From: Geminocystis sp. NIES-3709
GTDB taxonomy: Bacteria > Cyanobacteriota > Cyanobacteriia > Cyanobacteriales > Cyanobacteriaceae
Assembly (NCBI RefSeq): GCF_001548115.1
Contig: NZ_AP014821.1
Coordinates: forward strand, 1,801,262-1,865,261
Direction: 5' to 3'
Length of the DNA: 64,000 bases
Part shown: piece by piece, positions 1-8,814 of the stretch
Numbering within the stretch: the stretch's first letter is position 1
Layout: every line of letters begins with the position of its first letter
Made by a program: the position numbers and the translations under genes
Notes under the pieces: generated by a model
What the model saw: only the letters and a program-made list of their open reading frames with translations
Told to the model about the DNA's origin: nothing
Database searches by the model: none

Positions 1-42
1 TGAATTATTTTTCTAACACTGTTATCATAGTATATTGTGTAA

Positions 43-123
43 GCGGACGTGGCGGAATTGGTAGACGCGCTAGATTTAGGTTCTAGTATCTCTGATGTGA
101 GAGTTCGAGTCTCTCCGTCCGCA
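43..123 (+). tRNA. trnL: tRNA-Leu (anticodon UAG)
   Basis: The acceptor stem GCGGACG pairs with CGTCCGC at 116-122, followed by discriminator A123; CCA is not encoded. The anticodon arm CTAGA-TTTAGGT-TCTAG gives anticodon TAG, reading CUA leucine codons. The D-arm (TGGCGGAATTGGTAGACGC), a long variable arm and the T-arm GAGAGTTCGAGTCTCTC fit a class II tRNA-Leu. A T-rich run directly follows and may help termination. Confidence 0.97.
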
Positions 124-492
124 TTTTTTATTTCTTTTATCTGATAATCGTTTCAGCTAGTTTTATCTATAGCAATTAATATATAGCAATTCTCGTTATG
201 GTGAGGTACAAAAATTATCAGTATCGGGGAATAGGTAATGGTAAATTGGATAAAAAAACTGTACCTCATACTTTTAAGAAACGCTATAAAAACTGAAAAT
301 ATCTCATCTTTATACAGATTATCATCTTCAATCTCTTACTGCATAATCTATTTAGCTTAATTGTCGCCCCCTCAGGGATAACCGTGCGAATTATCCTTAG
401 AGAAGAATAGATTCGTCTTTGACTTTCCTTTTTTGGAAATGATTTCAACGGTGAAAAATGAGAAAAATCTTTTACTTTTACGTCTTTACATA
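124..492. other. Intergenic region between tRNA-Leu and IS630 copy 1
   Basis: No convincing gene. Short open frames here lack a ribosome site and family resemblance. The stretch holds a MITE-like inverted repeat (182-288) and otherwise AT-rich sequence up to the TA dinucleotide that flanks the IS element. Confidence 0.6.
182..288. repeat. MITE-like element with imperfect 29-bp terminal inverted repeats
   Basis: The left end (182-210) starts TATAGC and ends TGAGGTACA. The right end (260-288), read on the other strand, also starts TATAGC and ends TGAGGTACA; by eye about 20 of 29 positions agree. The unit is 107 bp and carries no open frame. TA at both tips suits a Tc1/IS630-type target. It is most likely a non-autonomous miniature element, and the decamer ATATAGCAAT/ATTGCTATAT at its tip recurs singly in other intergenic spots. 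The family assignment is inference. Confidence 0.55.
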
Positions 493-505
493 AGCTAAGA
501 CGCAT

Positions 506-1039
506 TTAACTTACATTGATTAATTCACCCTTATTCTTAAATTTTTTACTCCAATTAATTACTAAACCTCCTTCATTTAATAAGTAATTTACTGTTTTTT
601 CTAGCTGTTCTTTATTTTCAAAGTTTCTATAAGCTATATATTCCTTTGCCGAATGCCACACTAATTCTATTAAGTTATAATCTGGACTATATACCGGTAA
701 ATATTCTAGTCTTATATTCGGTAGATTTTTTTCTATTTTTTCTACTATTTCCTTTTTTTTATGGAAACTTGCGTTGTCTAATATTATGATTATTTTCGGA
801 CCACATTCTTTAAAATCTTTTTCATCATTTCCCTTACTTACCCATTCATTTTTTATTTCTTCCCATAACTTTTTTAATTGTTCACAAAACGTTTCTGAAT
901 CACCTTTTTTTATTACAAAACATCTTCTTTTTTTATCCGAATATCTTATTCCTCCCATGATATTTACTCTTCCTCTTCTTCTTTCTCCCTTCACCTTTTT
1001 TCTTTTTCCTTTTTTCGTCCATGTTTTTCTTCTTATCAC
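506..1039 (-). CDS. IS630 transposase, C-terminal catalytic part (orfB)
   Basis: 177 residues counted from a GTG codon, but the frame is open upstream to the TAA at 1082-1084 and is in phase with the N-terminal part. It holds the second catalytic Asp (IIIILDNASFHK) and the third catalytic acid (SPDYNLIELVWHSAKEY) of a DDE transposase. The native N-terminus of this half would be ECGFSLRVIRRKTW, joined to D186 once the hairpin is removed. The GTG is probably not a genuine start. Alone it lacks the DNA-binding region and first Asp, so it could not transpose by itself. Confidence 0.8.
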   Translation of the reverse strand: MIRRKTWTKKGKRKKVKGERRRGRVNIMGGIRYSDKKRRCFVIKKGDSETFCEQLKKLWEEIKNEWVSKGNDEKDFKECGPKIIIILDNASFHKKKEIVEKIEKNLPNIRLEYLPVYSPDYNLIELVWHSAKEYIAYRNFENKEQLEKTVNYLLNEGGLVINWSKKFKNKGELINVS

Positions 1040-1060
1040 CCTTAAACTAAAACCACATTC

Positions 1061-1105
1061 ATGAGGGGCTGTGTGGCGAATTTAGTTCGCCACTTTAAAC
1101 GCCCC
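1061..1105 (-). repeat. 45-nt stop-containing hairpin inserted in transposase gene (copy 1)
   Basis: Lies precisely between codon GAT (D186, 1106-1108) and GAA (1058-1060). Inner stem GTGGCGAA/TTCGCCAC (8 bp, 5-nt loop holding the TAA); outer stem GGGGC/GCCCC with unequal internal loops. The dinucleotide AT occurs at both edges. The length is a multiple of three, so clean removal restores the frame and the family motif WFWDECGF. Either a minimal palindromic insertion or a recoding element. Confidence 0.75.
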
Positions 1106-1663
1106 ATCCCAAAACCATACTTGAACTAACTCAGGATTCTCTTTACCTATTTCTATGTAATGTTCTAATTTTTCTTTAAATGCTTTTCTTTGTTCTTGAT
1201 TTTGTTTGTCTTCTAAACTATATTTTCCCCAAATATAACTATACTTTTTTCTTTTTAATATCCTCACTACTTGTGATTTACTTAATTTAATTCCTGTTTC
1301 TTTTTCCAAATGTTCTGATAATCTTTGCCCCGTCCATCGACCAAAATCATATCCAAAATCTTCAGGATTTTTATCAACTACTTCTAATAATCTTTCAATA
1401 TATTTATCCGTTGCTTTTGTTTGGTTTCCTTTTCTTCTTTTATCTTGCAATGAATCTACATTATTAGGATTACCATGAACTGCCCAGTAAGCCACCGTTT
1501 TGGGGGAACAACCCAAAAAAACTGCTATTTCTTGATAATTTTTACCATCATTCTCTAATAAAAATATTAAAATTCTTTCCCTGACTTCCGATCTCTTTTC
1601 TATTTTTAAAGCATCTTGTAGATACTTTCTTTCTTCCTCTGACAAAAAATTTTTAGAAGGCAT
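1082..1663 (-). CDS. IS630 transposase, N-terminal part (orfA), ends at in-frame TAA
   Basis: 193 residues. The N-terminal half is a helix-turn-helix region (YQEIAVFLGCSPKTVAYW) followed by a second winged-helix stretch (GRWTGQRLSEHLEKETGIK), as in IS630-family DNA-binding domains. The frame reaches the first catalytic Asp (VWFWD, D186) and then reads seven residues encoded by a 45-nt hairpin before TAA at 1082-1084. An AGGTG ribosome site lies upstream of the ATG. The next open frame (506-1039) is in the same reading phase, so this is one 370-residue gene with a stop-containing insert, not a classical frameshift pair. Whether any full-length protein is made is unknown. Confidence 0.85.
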   Translation of the reverse strand: MPSKNFLSEEERKYLQDALKIEKRSEVRERILIFLLENDGKNYQEIAVFLGCSPKTVAYWAVHGNPNNVDSLQDKRRKGNQTKATDKYIERLLEVVDKNPEDFGYDFGRWTGQRLSEHLEKETGIKLSKSQVVRILKRKKYSYIWGKYSLEDKQNQEQRKAFKEKLEHYIEIGKENPELVQVWFWDGAFKVAN

Positions 1664-1860
1664 AAATCACACCTAAGTTTTATCTTTTCTGACTTAAATT
1701 ATATACCAAATCAATGCGTCTTAGCTTAAGACATTCTGACAATTTTTTCAGATCAAGCTAATATAGCAATGATTGTCAACGGCCAATTGTCAATTATACT
1801 TAGTCTATAAGTTTTAATACTTATCTTTTTCGTTTATATAAGTTAGCTAGTATTGAACAG

Positions 1861-4431
1861 ATGATTCCTATTGTTAGCAGTCTATTAATTGTCACGACTC
1901 CCTATAATTTTGATGGATCTGAATTGCCAGAATTTGACCATAATTCCTCATCCGTCATACTAGCTGATGAAGATACTATTTCGATCGAGCCTAGTATCGA
2001 ACATAAGCCTTTTTCCAAAGAAGAAAATATTTTATTACCTCATCAGAAAGATTTAATCAAACACGAAAATACAAATAACCAATCTTCTTCTACAGACATC
2101 TCTCAATACTTATCAAGTCCTGATATTAGTAATGTTGAGGATGGTAATAAAAAATCTTCTGTGGATATTGCTCAAAAAAAATCATCTCCCAAAGTAATTG
2201 AACCTAAAATTCCTGACTCAGAATCTTTACATTTAATCTCTCAAGCAACTTTATCCTCTAAAAATACAGAGTTTAATCCGATACCTATTCCCGTAGAAAA
2301 TCCACCTCAAATCAAGGCTGAAGAATTAGGAAAACCTCTGAGTTTAACAACGAATAATTCATCATCTTTGAGGATAGATACAAAATCAACTTTGAAGTTC
2401 AATACCACTAAAAGACTAATTACCACCTCACGCAAAGGTAAGTCTCATCAATTCAATTTTGATTTACGTTCATCTTCTTTTGAAGTTGTACAAAATAATT
2501 CCATTAATAATGATTCTCCTTCTAATCTTCTCAATGTGGTAGAAATTTTGGCTGACGAGCAGGAATATTTAGATCAACAACAAATTATTAAAGCTAGGGG
2601 AAATGTTGTTATTCGTTTCTCTAATGGTATTTTAATCGCTGATCAAGTATTAGTTAATCTCGTCGATCGTATTGCTGTAGCCGAAGGTAATGTGACTTTA
2701 GAAAGAGGAGAACAAAGTTTACGAGGCGATCGTTTTGAGTATTACTTTGTACAAGATCAAGGAGTCATATTTAACGCCAATGGTGAAATATATCAACCCA
2801 GTCTTAGTCAAGATTTTCGAGGACAAACCGCCAATAATCCTTTACCTCAACAACCTCTAAGTTGGCAATTTGAAGTAAATCAACCCTTAAGAAAAGTGGT
2901 GTCAGCAGAAGGTTTTAGTTTTGCCGTAGGTAGCATTAGAGAATATTCTTTAGTACAAGGGGATCAAACTTCTGGAAGTGTTTCAACAGGGGGACAAGTT
3001 AATCGTTTTCGTTTTCAGGCAGAAAGAGTGGACTTTGATAGTGATAGTTGGGATGCGACTAATATTCGTATTACTAATGATCCTTTTTCTCCTCCAGAGT
3101 TTGAAATTAGGGCGGATACTGCCAAATTAAGGAATATATCGCCTTTTCAAGATGAATTAACCACCACAAATTCTCGTTTAGTATTTGATCAACGAGTTTC
3201 GATTCCTTTATTTCAAGATCGCTTGATTTTCGATCGACGCGATCGCAGACCCGGATTATTCTCCATTGGTTTTGACGGAGAAGACTTAGGGGGTTTATAT
3301 ATCGAGAGAGATTTTGAAATTTACACCGACGAGAAAACCATTTTTACCCTTACCCCTCAAATCCTATTACAAAGAGCATTTTTCCCCGATTCTTTTGTGG
3401 ATGATAACGCCATTAACCCTGATGATAATGGAGGTTTATTTAATCCCTCTAGTTATGGTTTAGTAGCTAATTTAATTACGGATTTTAACGATCGAACCAA
3501 CTTAACTTCAATCCTAAACTTTACAGGCTTAGACTTAGATAATATTGATAATCGTCTTCGAGCCACTGTCCAATTAAACTATAAAATAGGTAATCTCCAA
3601 GCACCTTACAATACAAGTTTACAATACAACTATCGAGATAGACTTTTTAACGGTTCTTTAGGATTTCAAACCGTACAACAAAGTTATGGACTTATAGCAA
3701 CTTCTCCCTATTATCAAATTGGAAAATCTAGTTTCGGTTTCGTCTATCAAGGTTCGATTCAAAACGTTACTGCTGATACCGATCGACGAGAATTATTAGG
3801 AGAGAATCCCAGAGATAATCTAACTAATCTTACCCGTTTTCAAGCCGCAGGGATCTTAAACGGAAACATTTTATTATGGAGTGGGCAATCTCTCCCGGCA
3901 ACCCCAGAAGAAGGCTTAAAATATACTTCTACTCCAGTAGCACCTTATCTCAGTTTTAATACAGGATTAACGGGGGTAAGTAGCTATTACAGTAACGGGG
4001 ATCTTCAACCCACTCTTACTGCAACAGTAGGATTACAAGGACAATTTGGACATTTTTCCAATCCTTTCTTTGACTATACTGGTTTTAATGTAAGTTTTAG
4101 TCAAGGTTTTAGGGGTGATCAATCCCCATTCTATTTCGATCGATTTGCGGATGATCAAGTGTTATCATTAGGATTGACCCAACAACTCTATGGGCCTATT
4201 AGAGCAGGATTACAAAGTTTTATCAACGTGAAAACTAATCAAGAAATCAGTACCGATTATTTTATTGAATATAGTCGTCGTACTCATAATATTATCATTC
4301 GTTATAATCCTGTCTTAGAAATTGGCTCAGTTAATTTACGCATCAGTGACTTTAACTGGGATGGTAATGCCGCACCCTTTGGAGGTACAGGTATTCGCCC
4401 TGTTGTAGATGGAGTTACTAGAAATGATTAA
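1861..4431 (+). CDS. DUF3769 / LptD-like outer-membrane protein
   Basis: 856 residues. About residues 1-220 are a low-complexity Ser/Asn-rich region. Residues about 228-330 form an OstA/LptA-like strand-rich domain (KARGNVVIRFSNGILIAD, AEGNVTLERGEQSLRGD). The C-terminal half alternates aromatic and polar residues as in an outer-membrane beta-barrel. In cyanobacteria DUF3769 proteins are regarded as the LptD-type lipopolysaccharide assembly factor; the function here is inferred from that. ATG 1861 is the first canonical start, although the frame is open back to TAG at 1801 and no clear signal peptide is seen, so the N-terminus is uncertain. IS630 copy 1 ends 135 bp upstream and may have displaced the original promoter. 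Confidence 0.8.
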   Translation: MIPIVSSLLIVTTPYNFDGSELPEFDHNSSSVILADEDTISIEPSIEHKPFSKEENILLPHQKDLIKHENTNNQSSSTDISQYLSSPDISNVEDGNKKSSVDIAQKKSSPKVIEPKIPDSESLHLISQATLSSKNTEFNPIPIPVENPPQIKAEELGKPLSLTTNNSSSLRIDTKSTLKFNTTKRLITTSRKGKSHQFNFDLRSSSFEVVQNNSINNDSPSNLLNVVEILADEQEYLDQQQIIKARGNVVIRFSNGILIADQVLVNLVDRIAVAEGNVTLERGEQSLRGDRFEYYFVQDQGVIFNANGEIYQPSLSQDFRGQTANNPLPQQPLSWQFEVNQPLRKVVSAEGFSFAVGSIREYSLVQGDQTSGSVSTGGQVNRFRFQAERVDFDSDSWDATNIRITNDPFSPPEFEIRADTAKLRNISPFQDELTTTNSRLVFDQRVSIPLFQDRLIFDRRDRRPGLFSIGFDGEDLGGLYIERDFEIYTDEKTIFTLTPQILLQRAFFPDSFVDDNAINPDDNGGLFNPSSYGLVANLITDFNDRTNLTSILNFTGLDLDNIDNRLRATVQLNYKIGNLQAPYNTSLQYNYRDRLFNGSLGFQTVQQSYGLIATSPYYQIGKSSFGFVYQGSIQNVTADTDRRELLGENPRDNLTNLTRFQAAGILNGNILLWSGQSLPATPEEGLKYTSTPVAPYLSFNTGLTGVSSYYSNGDLQPTLTATVGLQGQFGHFSNPFFDYTGFNVSFSQGFRGDQSPFYFDRFADDQVLSLGLTQQLYGPIRAGLQSFINVKTNQEISTDYFIEYSRRTHNIIIRYNPVLEIGSVNLRISDFNWDGNAAPFGGTGIRPVVDGVTRND

Positions 4432-4465
4432 CTTGATTAAACCTTAATTGAATTGGATTTACCTA

Positions 4466-5617
4466 TTATTCAGTGTTAGAATTTTCCCCTAAAACTAATA
4501 TAAAACCCAACAAAAAAGAGAAAAACCCGATCGTTAATTTGGTTAATGGCGATAAACTATTGAAAGTAGGGAAAAAATAATCAAATAAACCCATTCCTAA
4601 ATTAAAACCACCAAAATAAAACCCTATTGCTAAACCATATTGTCCCATATTAGAGACAGATAAAGCATAAGGGATCGTGCCATTCATCAGAAAATTAAAT
4701 CCAAAAAAGACAATTAAAATTCCTATCATGGCAAATAATTGTAGAGAAATATTAAAGCAGAATAAAGCTATGATGCAGAAAAATAAACCTATTAATAAGG
4801 CTACTTTTGAATTAAGTTTAGAAGCTATTTTACCTGTAGGTAATGCCATAAATGCTAATATTAATAAAATAAATAAAGTTGTTAATTTATTCTCATGAAA
4901 GTTATTAACATAAGGTAATAAAACTCTTATTCCCATAGCAATACTTACTCCAATTCCTACTAAAGAAATTGAGGTAAAAAAGGGTAATAGGGAAGATTTT
5001 TTTTCTGAATTAACTACTTTAAAAGGGAAAAATAACCATCTCAAATAAAGTGCTGAACCTAATAAAGAAAAAGAGGCAAGAGAAAAACAAAAAACTGCAC
5101 CTAAATCCAGTAAGATGGGAGTGATAATTACTCGAAAAGCACCAATTACTCCACTAACTACGACTAAAGTACTAATAGTTTGAGATAAAGGTAAATTAGA
5201 GGACACCGCTAGTTCTCCTAGTAATGCCATCACTGGAGTGCGAAAAATTGTCATAGCCAAAGCCCACATTACCGCAAGAATTGGTAGTAACCAAGTAAAT
5301 CCTTTAAATACTATTAAAATCGGTAAAGAAATAAATAATATTGAAGATAAAATAATCCCTAAAATAATGATAGGTAAACGGGTTAATTTTGATTTTTCTA
5401 CTCGATCAGACAAAAAACCAAATAGAGGTTCAGTAATGGCACTTAAGAAGTTTTCTAACAGAAAAATAGCACTAATTACTGCTAAGGAAAATCCAAAAGA
5501 TTTAAAAAATTGAGGGATATATAAACGATAAATTAGCCATGATAAACTAATCACCCCCTGTAAAAGTGCGATCGACCAAACTTGTCTCCATAACTGATTA
5601 TTATTACCCATATTCAC
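4466..5617 (-). CDS. Major facilitator superfamily (MFS) transporter
   Basis: 383 residues with about 12 hydrophobic segments and the typical MFS loop after TM2 (FGFLSDRVEKSK, a variant of G-x3-D-R-x-G-R). The C-terminal half begins after a basic loop near residue 205. It is an inner-membrane secondary transporter; the substrate cannot be told from sequence. It faces the LptD-like gene tail to tail with a 34-bp gap. It is shorter than many MFS proteins, but all segments appear present. Confidence 0.8.
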   Translation of the reverse strand: MNMGNNNQLWRQVWSIALLQGVISLSWLIYRLYIPQFFKSFGFSLAVISAIFLLENFLSAITEPLFGFLSDRVEKSKLTRLPIIILGIILSSILFISLPILIVFKGFTWLLPILAVMWALAMTIFRTPVMALLGELAVSSNLPLSQTISTLVVVSGVIGAFRVIITPILLDLGAVFCFSLASFSLLGSALYLRWLFFPFKVVNSEKKSSLLPFFTSISLVGIGVSIAMGIRVLLPYVNNFHENKLTTLFILLILAFMALPTGKIASKLNSKVALLIGLFFCIIALFCFNISLQLFAMIGILIVFFGFNFLMNGTIPYALSVSNMGQYGLAIGFYFGGFNLGMGLFDYFFPTFNSLSPLTKLTIGFFSFLLGFILVLGENSNTE

Positions 5618-5794
5618 TCCATAAATAAAAAGTGGGGAAGAAAATTTTGGGAAAATAGAAAGTAGTAGAAAAAGAAGAATTGATGAATTTACAATTATTT
5701 TTTATTGTAGCAAAAGGTTTTACAGCAGTAAAATTACCTTAAGTACGATCGAGTTTTTGGCTTTCTATTCCAATATTTCAACACTATATTTATA

Positions 5795-6937
5795 ATGAAT
5801 AATTTTAGAAATGATGATATTAAAATCTACACAGAAATTGAAAAAGGAAAGCAATGGTTAAGTAGATATACTGGTTGTCTTCCTATTTTTACTTGTACTT
5901 TAGGATTTACGGCGACTGCTTTATTAGAGGGAATTTCTACCGCAGGAAAAACTCCTGAGTCTCGTCGTTATACTGCTTTAGCGGATGCGGAATTATTAGT
6001 TAACGGAGTCACTCTTAATCCCGTATTTCCCTTGCCTTCTCTAGCTGTGGGAGTTTCTCCGACTTTTATTAGTCGATCGGTAATAGAATGGTTTAATCTG
6101 CCTATTTATGTTTTTAATAGTGGTTTATTACAACAACCCTCTGTTACTACTATTGATTTACAAGGAAAACCTGCTAATTGCGTTTCTACAGGAAAAGCGT
6201 TACCTTTATCTACCGTCAAGCATCTTTATCAAAAAGGGTTATATTGGGGAAAATTGTTAGGTGAAAAAGCCCAAGCACAAAGGCACACTTCTCACCCGAG
6301 TTATATTATTTTAAGTGAATGTGTGGTAGGAGGTACAACTACTGCCTTGGCGGTATTAACTGCTTTAGGTATTTCTGCGCAAGGAAAGATTAATAGTAGT
6401 CATCCAATATGCAACCATCAACAAAAATGGGATGTGGTACAAAAAGGATTAAAAAACGCCAATTTTTCTACTAACCCAGATCCCTTCGAGATTATATCAG
6501 CTATCGGAGATCCGATGCAAATAGTCGTGGCCTCGATCGCACTTTCCGCCAGTCAACAAACCGGAGTTATGTTAGCAGGGGGTACGCAAATGTTAGCCGT
6601 TTTTGCCCTGATTCAAGCCTTAAAAACAAGATACTATCAAGATGCCAATTTAGATAATATCATCGTCGGTACAACCCGTTGGGTAGCAGAAGATTCTACT
6701 GGAGATACCGTTGGTTTGAGTAAAATCATTAGTAATGTATCTTTATGTGCTACTAAATTGAATTTTAGTAACTCTTGTTATCCTAGTTTACAGGCATTTG
6801 AACAGGGATTTGTTAAGGAGGGAGTTGGCGCTGGTGGCTGTGCGATCGCATCCCATCTACTGGGTATCAATAAACAAGAATTATTGGGCATGATAGAAAC
6901 CATTGTTTCTAGTGGGCTCATGACTACGAATAGCTAA
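5795..6937 (+). CDS. cobT: CobT-like nicotinate-nucleotide phosphoribosyltransferase (TIGR00303 type)
   Basis: 380 residues, the usual length for the archaeal/cyanobacterial CobT-like family. Glycine-rich stretches (ECVVGGTTTALAVLTALG, AGGTQMLAVFALIQAL) match the fold that transfers phosphoribose from nicotinate mononucleotide to 5,6-dimethylbenzimidazole or, in cyanobacteria, probably adenine, to build the lower ligand of (pseudo)cobalamin. It stands alone, without other cobalamin genes nearby. Its last 57 bp overlap the convergent gene at 6881-7339. Confidence 0.82.
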   Translation: MNNFRNDDIKIYTEIEKGKQWLSRYTGCLPIFTCTLGFTATALLEGISTAGKTPESRRYTALADAELLVNGVTLNPVFPLPSLAVGVSPTFISRSVIEWFNLPIYVFNSGLLQQPSVTTIDLQGKPANCVSTGKALPLSTVKHLYQKGLYWGKLLGEKAQAQRHTSHPSYIILSECVVGGTTTALAVLTALGISAQGKINSSHPICNHQQKWDVVQKGLKNANFSTNPDPFEIISAIGDPMQIVVASIALSASQQTGVMLAGGTQMLAVFALIQALKTRYYQDANLDNIIVGTTRWVAEDSTGDTVGLSKIISNVSLCATKLNFSNSCYPSLQAFEQGFVKEGVGAGGCAIASHLLGINKQELLGMIETIVSSGLMTTNS

Positions 6938-7339
6938 CAACTGATCTTCAAGAGAAGCAATACGATGATAAGCCGCCGTTAATTGGGCTGTTAAGCGATA
7001 TACTTGTTCTTCACAGGATATATTATTATCTGATTGAGAATAATTGGATAACTCAGAGTACATTGACATATCATCAATTAAAATATCTTGATGAGAATTA
7101 AGGTTATTATGATGATGTTTATTACTATGGGAATTGCTAATTAATGTCAAATTAGGCGGAGAATCGTTTTTTTTCTCCCAATGATGATTTTTTGACAAAT
7201 TATCATGATAATCTGACTCTGAGGAAAAAAGAGTCTCAACTTCTTCCCAACCGATATACTCTCCCAATTTTTTAACAGTCTCATACAGCTTAGTTATCTG
7301 ATGTTGTAAATTAATCAATTCTTGCTTTTTTTCTGACAT
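6881..7339 (-). CDS. Conserved hypothetical coiled-coil protein
   Basis: 152 residues with no domain I can name. An N-terminal helix (residues 1-30, LINLQHQITKLYETVKKLGE) and a C-terminal helix (about 112-140, QVYRLTAQLTAAYHRIASLE) have heptad patterns. Between them lies an Asn/His/Ser-rich linker with a His run. The profile is that of a small soluble scaffold or adaptor. The C-terminal helix is the most likely conserved part, and it is exactly this end that overlaps cobT on the opposite strand. A separate promoter must lie in 7340-7699. Confidence 0.6.
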   Translation of the reverse strand: MSEKKQELINLQHQITKLYETVKKLGEYIGWEEVETLFSSESDYHDNLSKNHHWEKKNDSPPNLTLISNSHSNKHHHNNLNSHQDILIDDMSMYSELSNYSQSDNNISCEEQVYRLTAQLTAAYHRIASLEDQLLAIRSHEPTRNNGFYHAQ

Positions 7340-7699
7340 ATCACTATCACCCTCTTGCGATTTCTATTTATTTTTTCTTCTTTCTATGCTAAGGTCTAAT
7401 AGATAATAATCCTCACTATTCCTGATTAATTTAATAATTGGGTTTTACTCACATCTGGCACTAACGATAAAATATACTGATGAGGAAGAAGTTAGGAGTT
7501 AGTATTAATAATAATGTGAGAATTTCAGAATATTGTTTGATTTCTCTCGAATGATTTAGGATTGCTATATAGTTACTTTAGCTGACTGCTGACTTTAGCT
7601 ATTAGCCTTCTAATTTATGACAAGATGGGTTATGTTAAAAATTCCGAATAATTTCTAACAGCTAATTCTCAATTTCCAATTCTTAATTCCTAATTATTC
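7340..7699. other. Divergent intergenic region with short dispersed repeats
   Basis: No gene seen. It must hold promoters for the divergent neighbours. At 7552-7570 it carries TGATTTAGGATTGCTATAT, which recurs as a variant at 13812-13833, and further on the AGCTGACTGCTGAC / TTAGCTATTAG and TTCTTAATTCCTAATT low-complexity motifs that mark many intergenic gaps here. Confidence 0.5.
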
Positions 7700-8782
7700 A
7701 TGAATCGTCGTTCTTTTTTGTGGAGTATTGGTAGTATATCCCTTGCTTCTCTTTTGTCAGGTTGTGAGAGTCAATATGATCTTCAGGTATCTTTACTTCA
7801 AAACTCAATTCCTATACAGTTAATTGCATCACTGCAAAAAGAGTCTAAAAGATTAGGTATTGTTAATTTTCAACCTCAGTTAACGATCGATGATATATAT
7901 AAATTATTGATAACATGGCAGGAAAAAAAAGAAAATAACTCCTCCCCCCATGATTTAGTGACATTGGGTGATTTTTGGTTAAAAGATGCGATCGCCAAAA
8001 AATTAATTGAACCTTTGGAATTAAGTAATTTGAGTCATTGGGATAGTATCCCCCCTCGATTTCAAAATCTGATGAAAAGAGATAGGGAAGGAAAATTAAA
8101 TCCTAATGGACAATTATGGGGTGCGCCTTATCGTTGGGGATATACCATGATTGCTTATCGTAAGGATAAATTTGAGGCTTTGGGATGGCAACCGCAGGAT
8201 TGGGACGATTTGTGGCGATCGCAAATTCAACACCGCATATCTTTGTTGAATCAACCGAGAGAAATTATTGGCTTAATCTTGAAAAAATTAGGACATTCTT
8301 ACAACACCCCTAATATTAACGCTATTCCCGAAATTCGATCACAATTAGCTAGTTTACATCAACAGGTTAAATTTTATGACTCTATTAATTATCTACAACC
8401 TTTAATATTGGGAGATACATGGTTAGCAGTAGGATGGTCAACAGATATATTACCAATAGTTGAAACCCATAGAGATATTGAAGCAATCATACCTCGATCG
8501 GGTACATCATTATGGACAGATATATGGGTAAAACCGAAACGAGAAAAAAATGAGCAAGACAAATTGAAAAAAATATTAGACTTAATTAACTTTTGTTGGG
8601 AAACCAAATCAGCAAAACAAATTAATCTATTTACCAATGGAATATCACCCTTGGAATTAAAGGGAAAAAGTAATCCCAAAATCCCGAAAATGTCCCCAGA
8701 AATCTTGGCAAAAAGTGATTTTATTGAGCCTTTATCAACTGAAGATCTACAACAATACAATAACTTATTGCTTCAAATTTAG
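7700..8782 (+). CDS. Extracellular solute-binding lipoprotein (PotD/ABC type)
   Basis: 360 residues. The N-terminus MNRRSFLWSIGS has a twin-arginine-like RRSFL motif, followed by lipobox LLSGC with acylated Cys22 expected. The body (HDLVTLGDFWLKDAIAKKL, PYRWGYTMIAYRKDKFEALG, VGWSTDI) fits family 1 bacterial solute-binding proteins of the spermidine/putrescine or Fe(III) kind. No permease or ATPase gene adjoins it, so the ligand is unknown. IS630 copy 2 begins 19 bp after its stop codon and leaves the gene intact. Confidence 0.75.
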   Translation: MNRRSFLWSIGSISLASLLSGCESQYDLQVSLLQNSIPIQLIASLQKESKRLGIVNFQPQLTIDDIYKLLITWQEKKENNSSPHDLVTLGDFWLKDAIAKKLIEPLELSNLSHWDSIPPRFQNLMKRDREGKLNPNGQLWGAPYRWGYTMIAYRKDKFEALGWQPQDWDDLWRSQIQHRISLLNQPREIIGLILKKLGHSYNTPNINAIPEIRSQLASLHQQVKFYDSINYLQPLILGDTWLAVGWSTDILPIVETHRDIEAIIPRSGTSLWTDIWVKPKREKNEQDKLKKILDLINFCWETKSAKQINLFTNGISPLELKGKSNPKIPKMSPEILAKSDFIEPLSTEDLQQYNNLLLQI

Positions 8783-8814
8783 ATAAATAGACGTATGACT
8801 AAGCTAAGACGCAT

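Larger units (their letters stand above)
493..1726 (-). mobile_element. IS630-family insertion sequence, copy 1 (1234 bp)
   Basis: Perfect 14-bp terminal inverted repeats AGCTAAGACGCATT / AATGCGTCTTAGCT are flanked on both sides by TA, the IS630/Tc1 target duplication. The transposase lies on the minus strand and is split by a hairpin containing a stop (1061-1105). A second copy at 8802-10035 has the same length and differs, by my reading, at one base (A1280 versus G9589, a silent third codon position). That near-identity means very recent spread. Confidence 0.93.

Noticed and set aside
284-505. 73-residue minus-strand frame after tRNA-Leu
   Set aside because: It crosses the IS630 left end and the MITE border, has no ribosome site and no family resemblance.
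774-1064. 96-residue plus-strand open frame (and its twin at 9083-9373)
   Set aside because: Antisense shadow of the IS630 transposase; Phe/Ser-rich composition follows from the AT-rich Lys/Glu coding strand.
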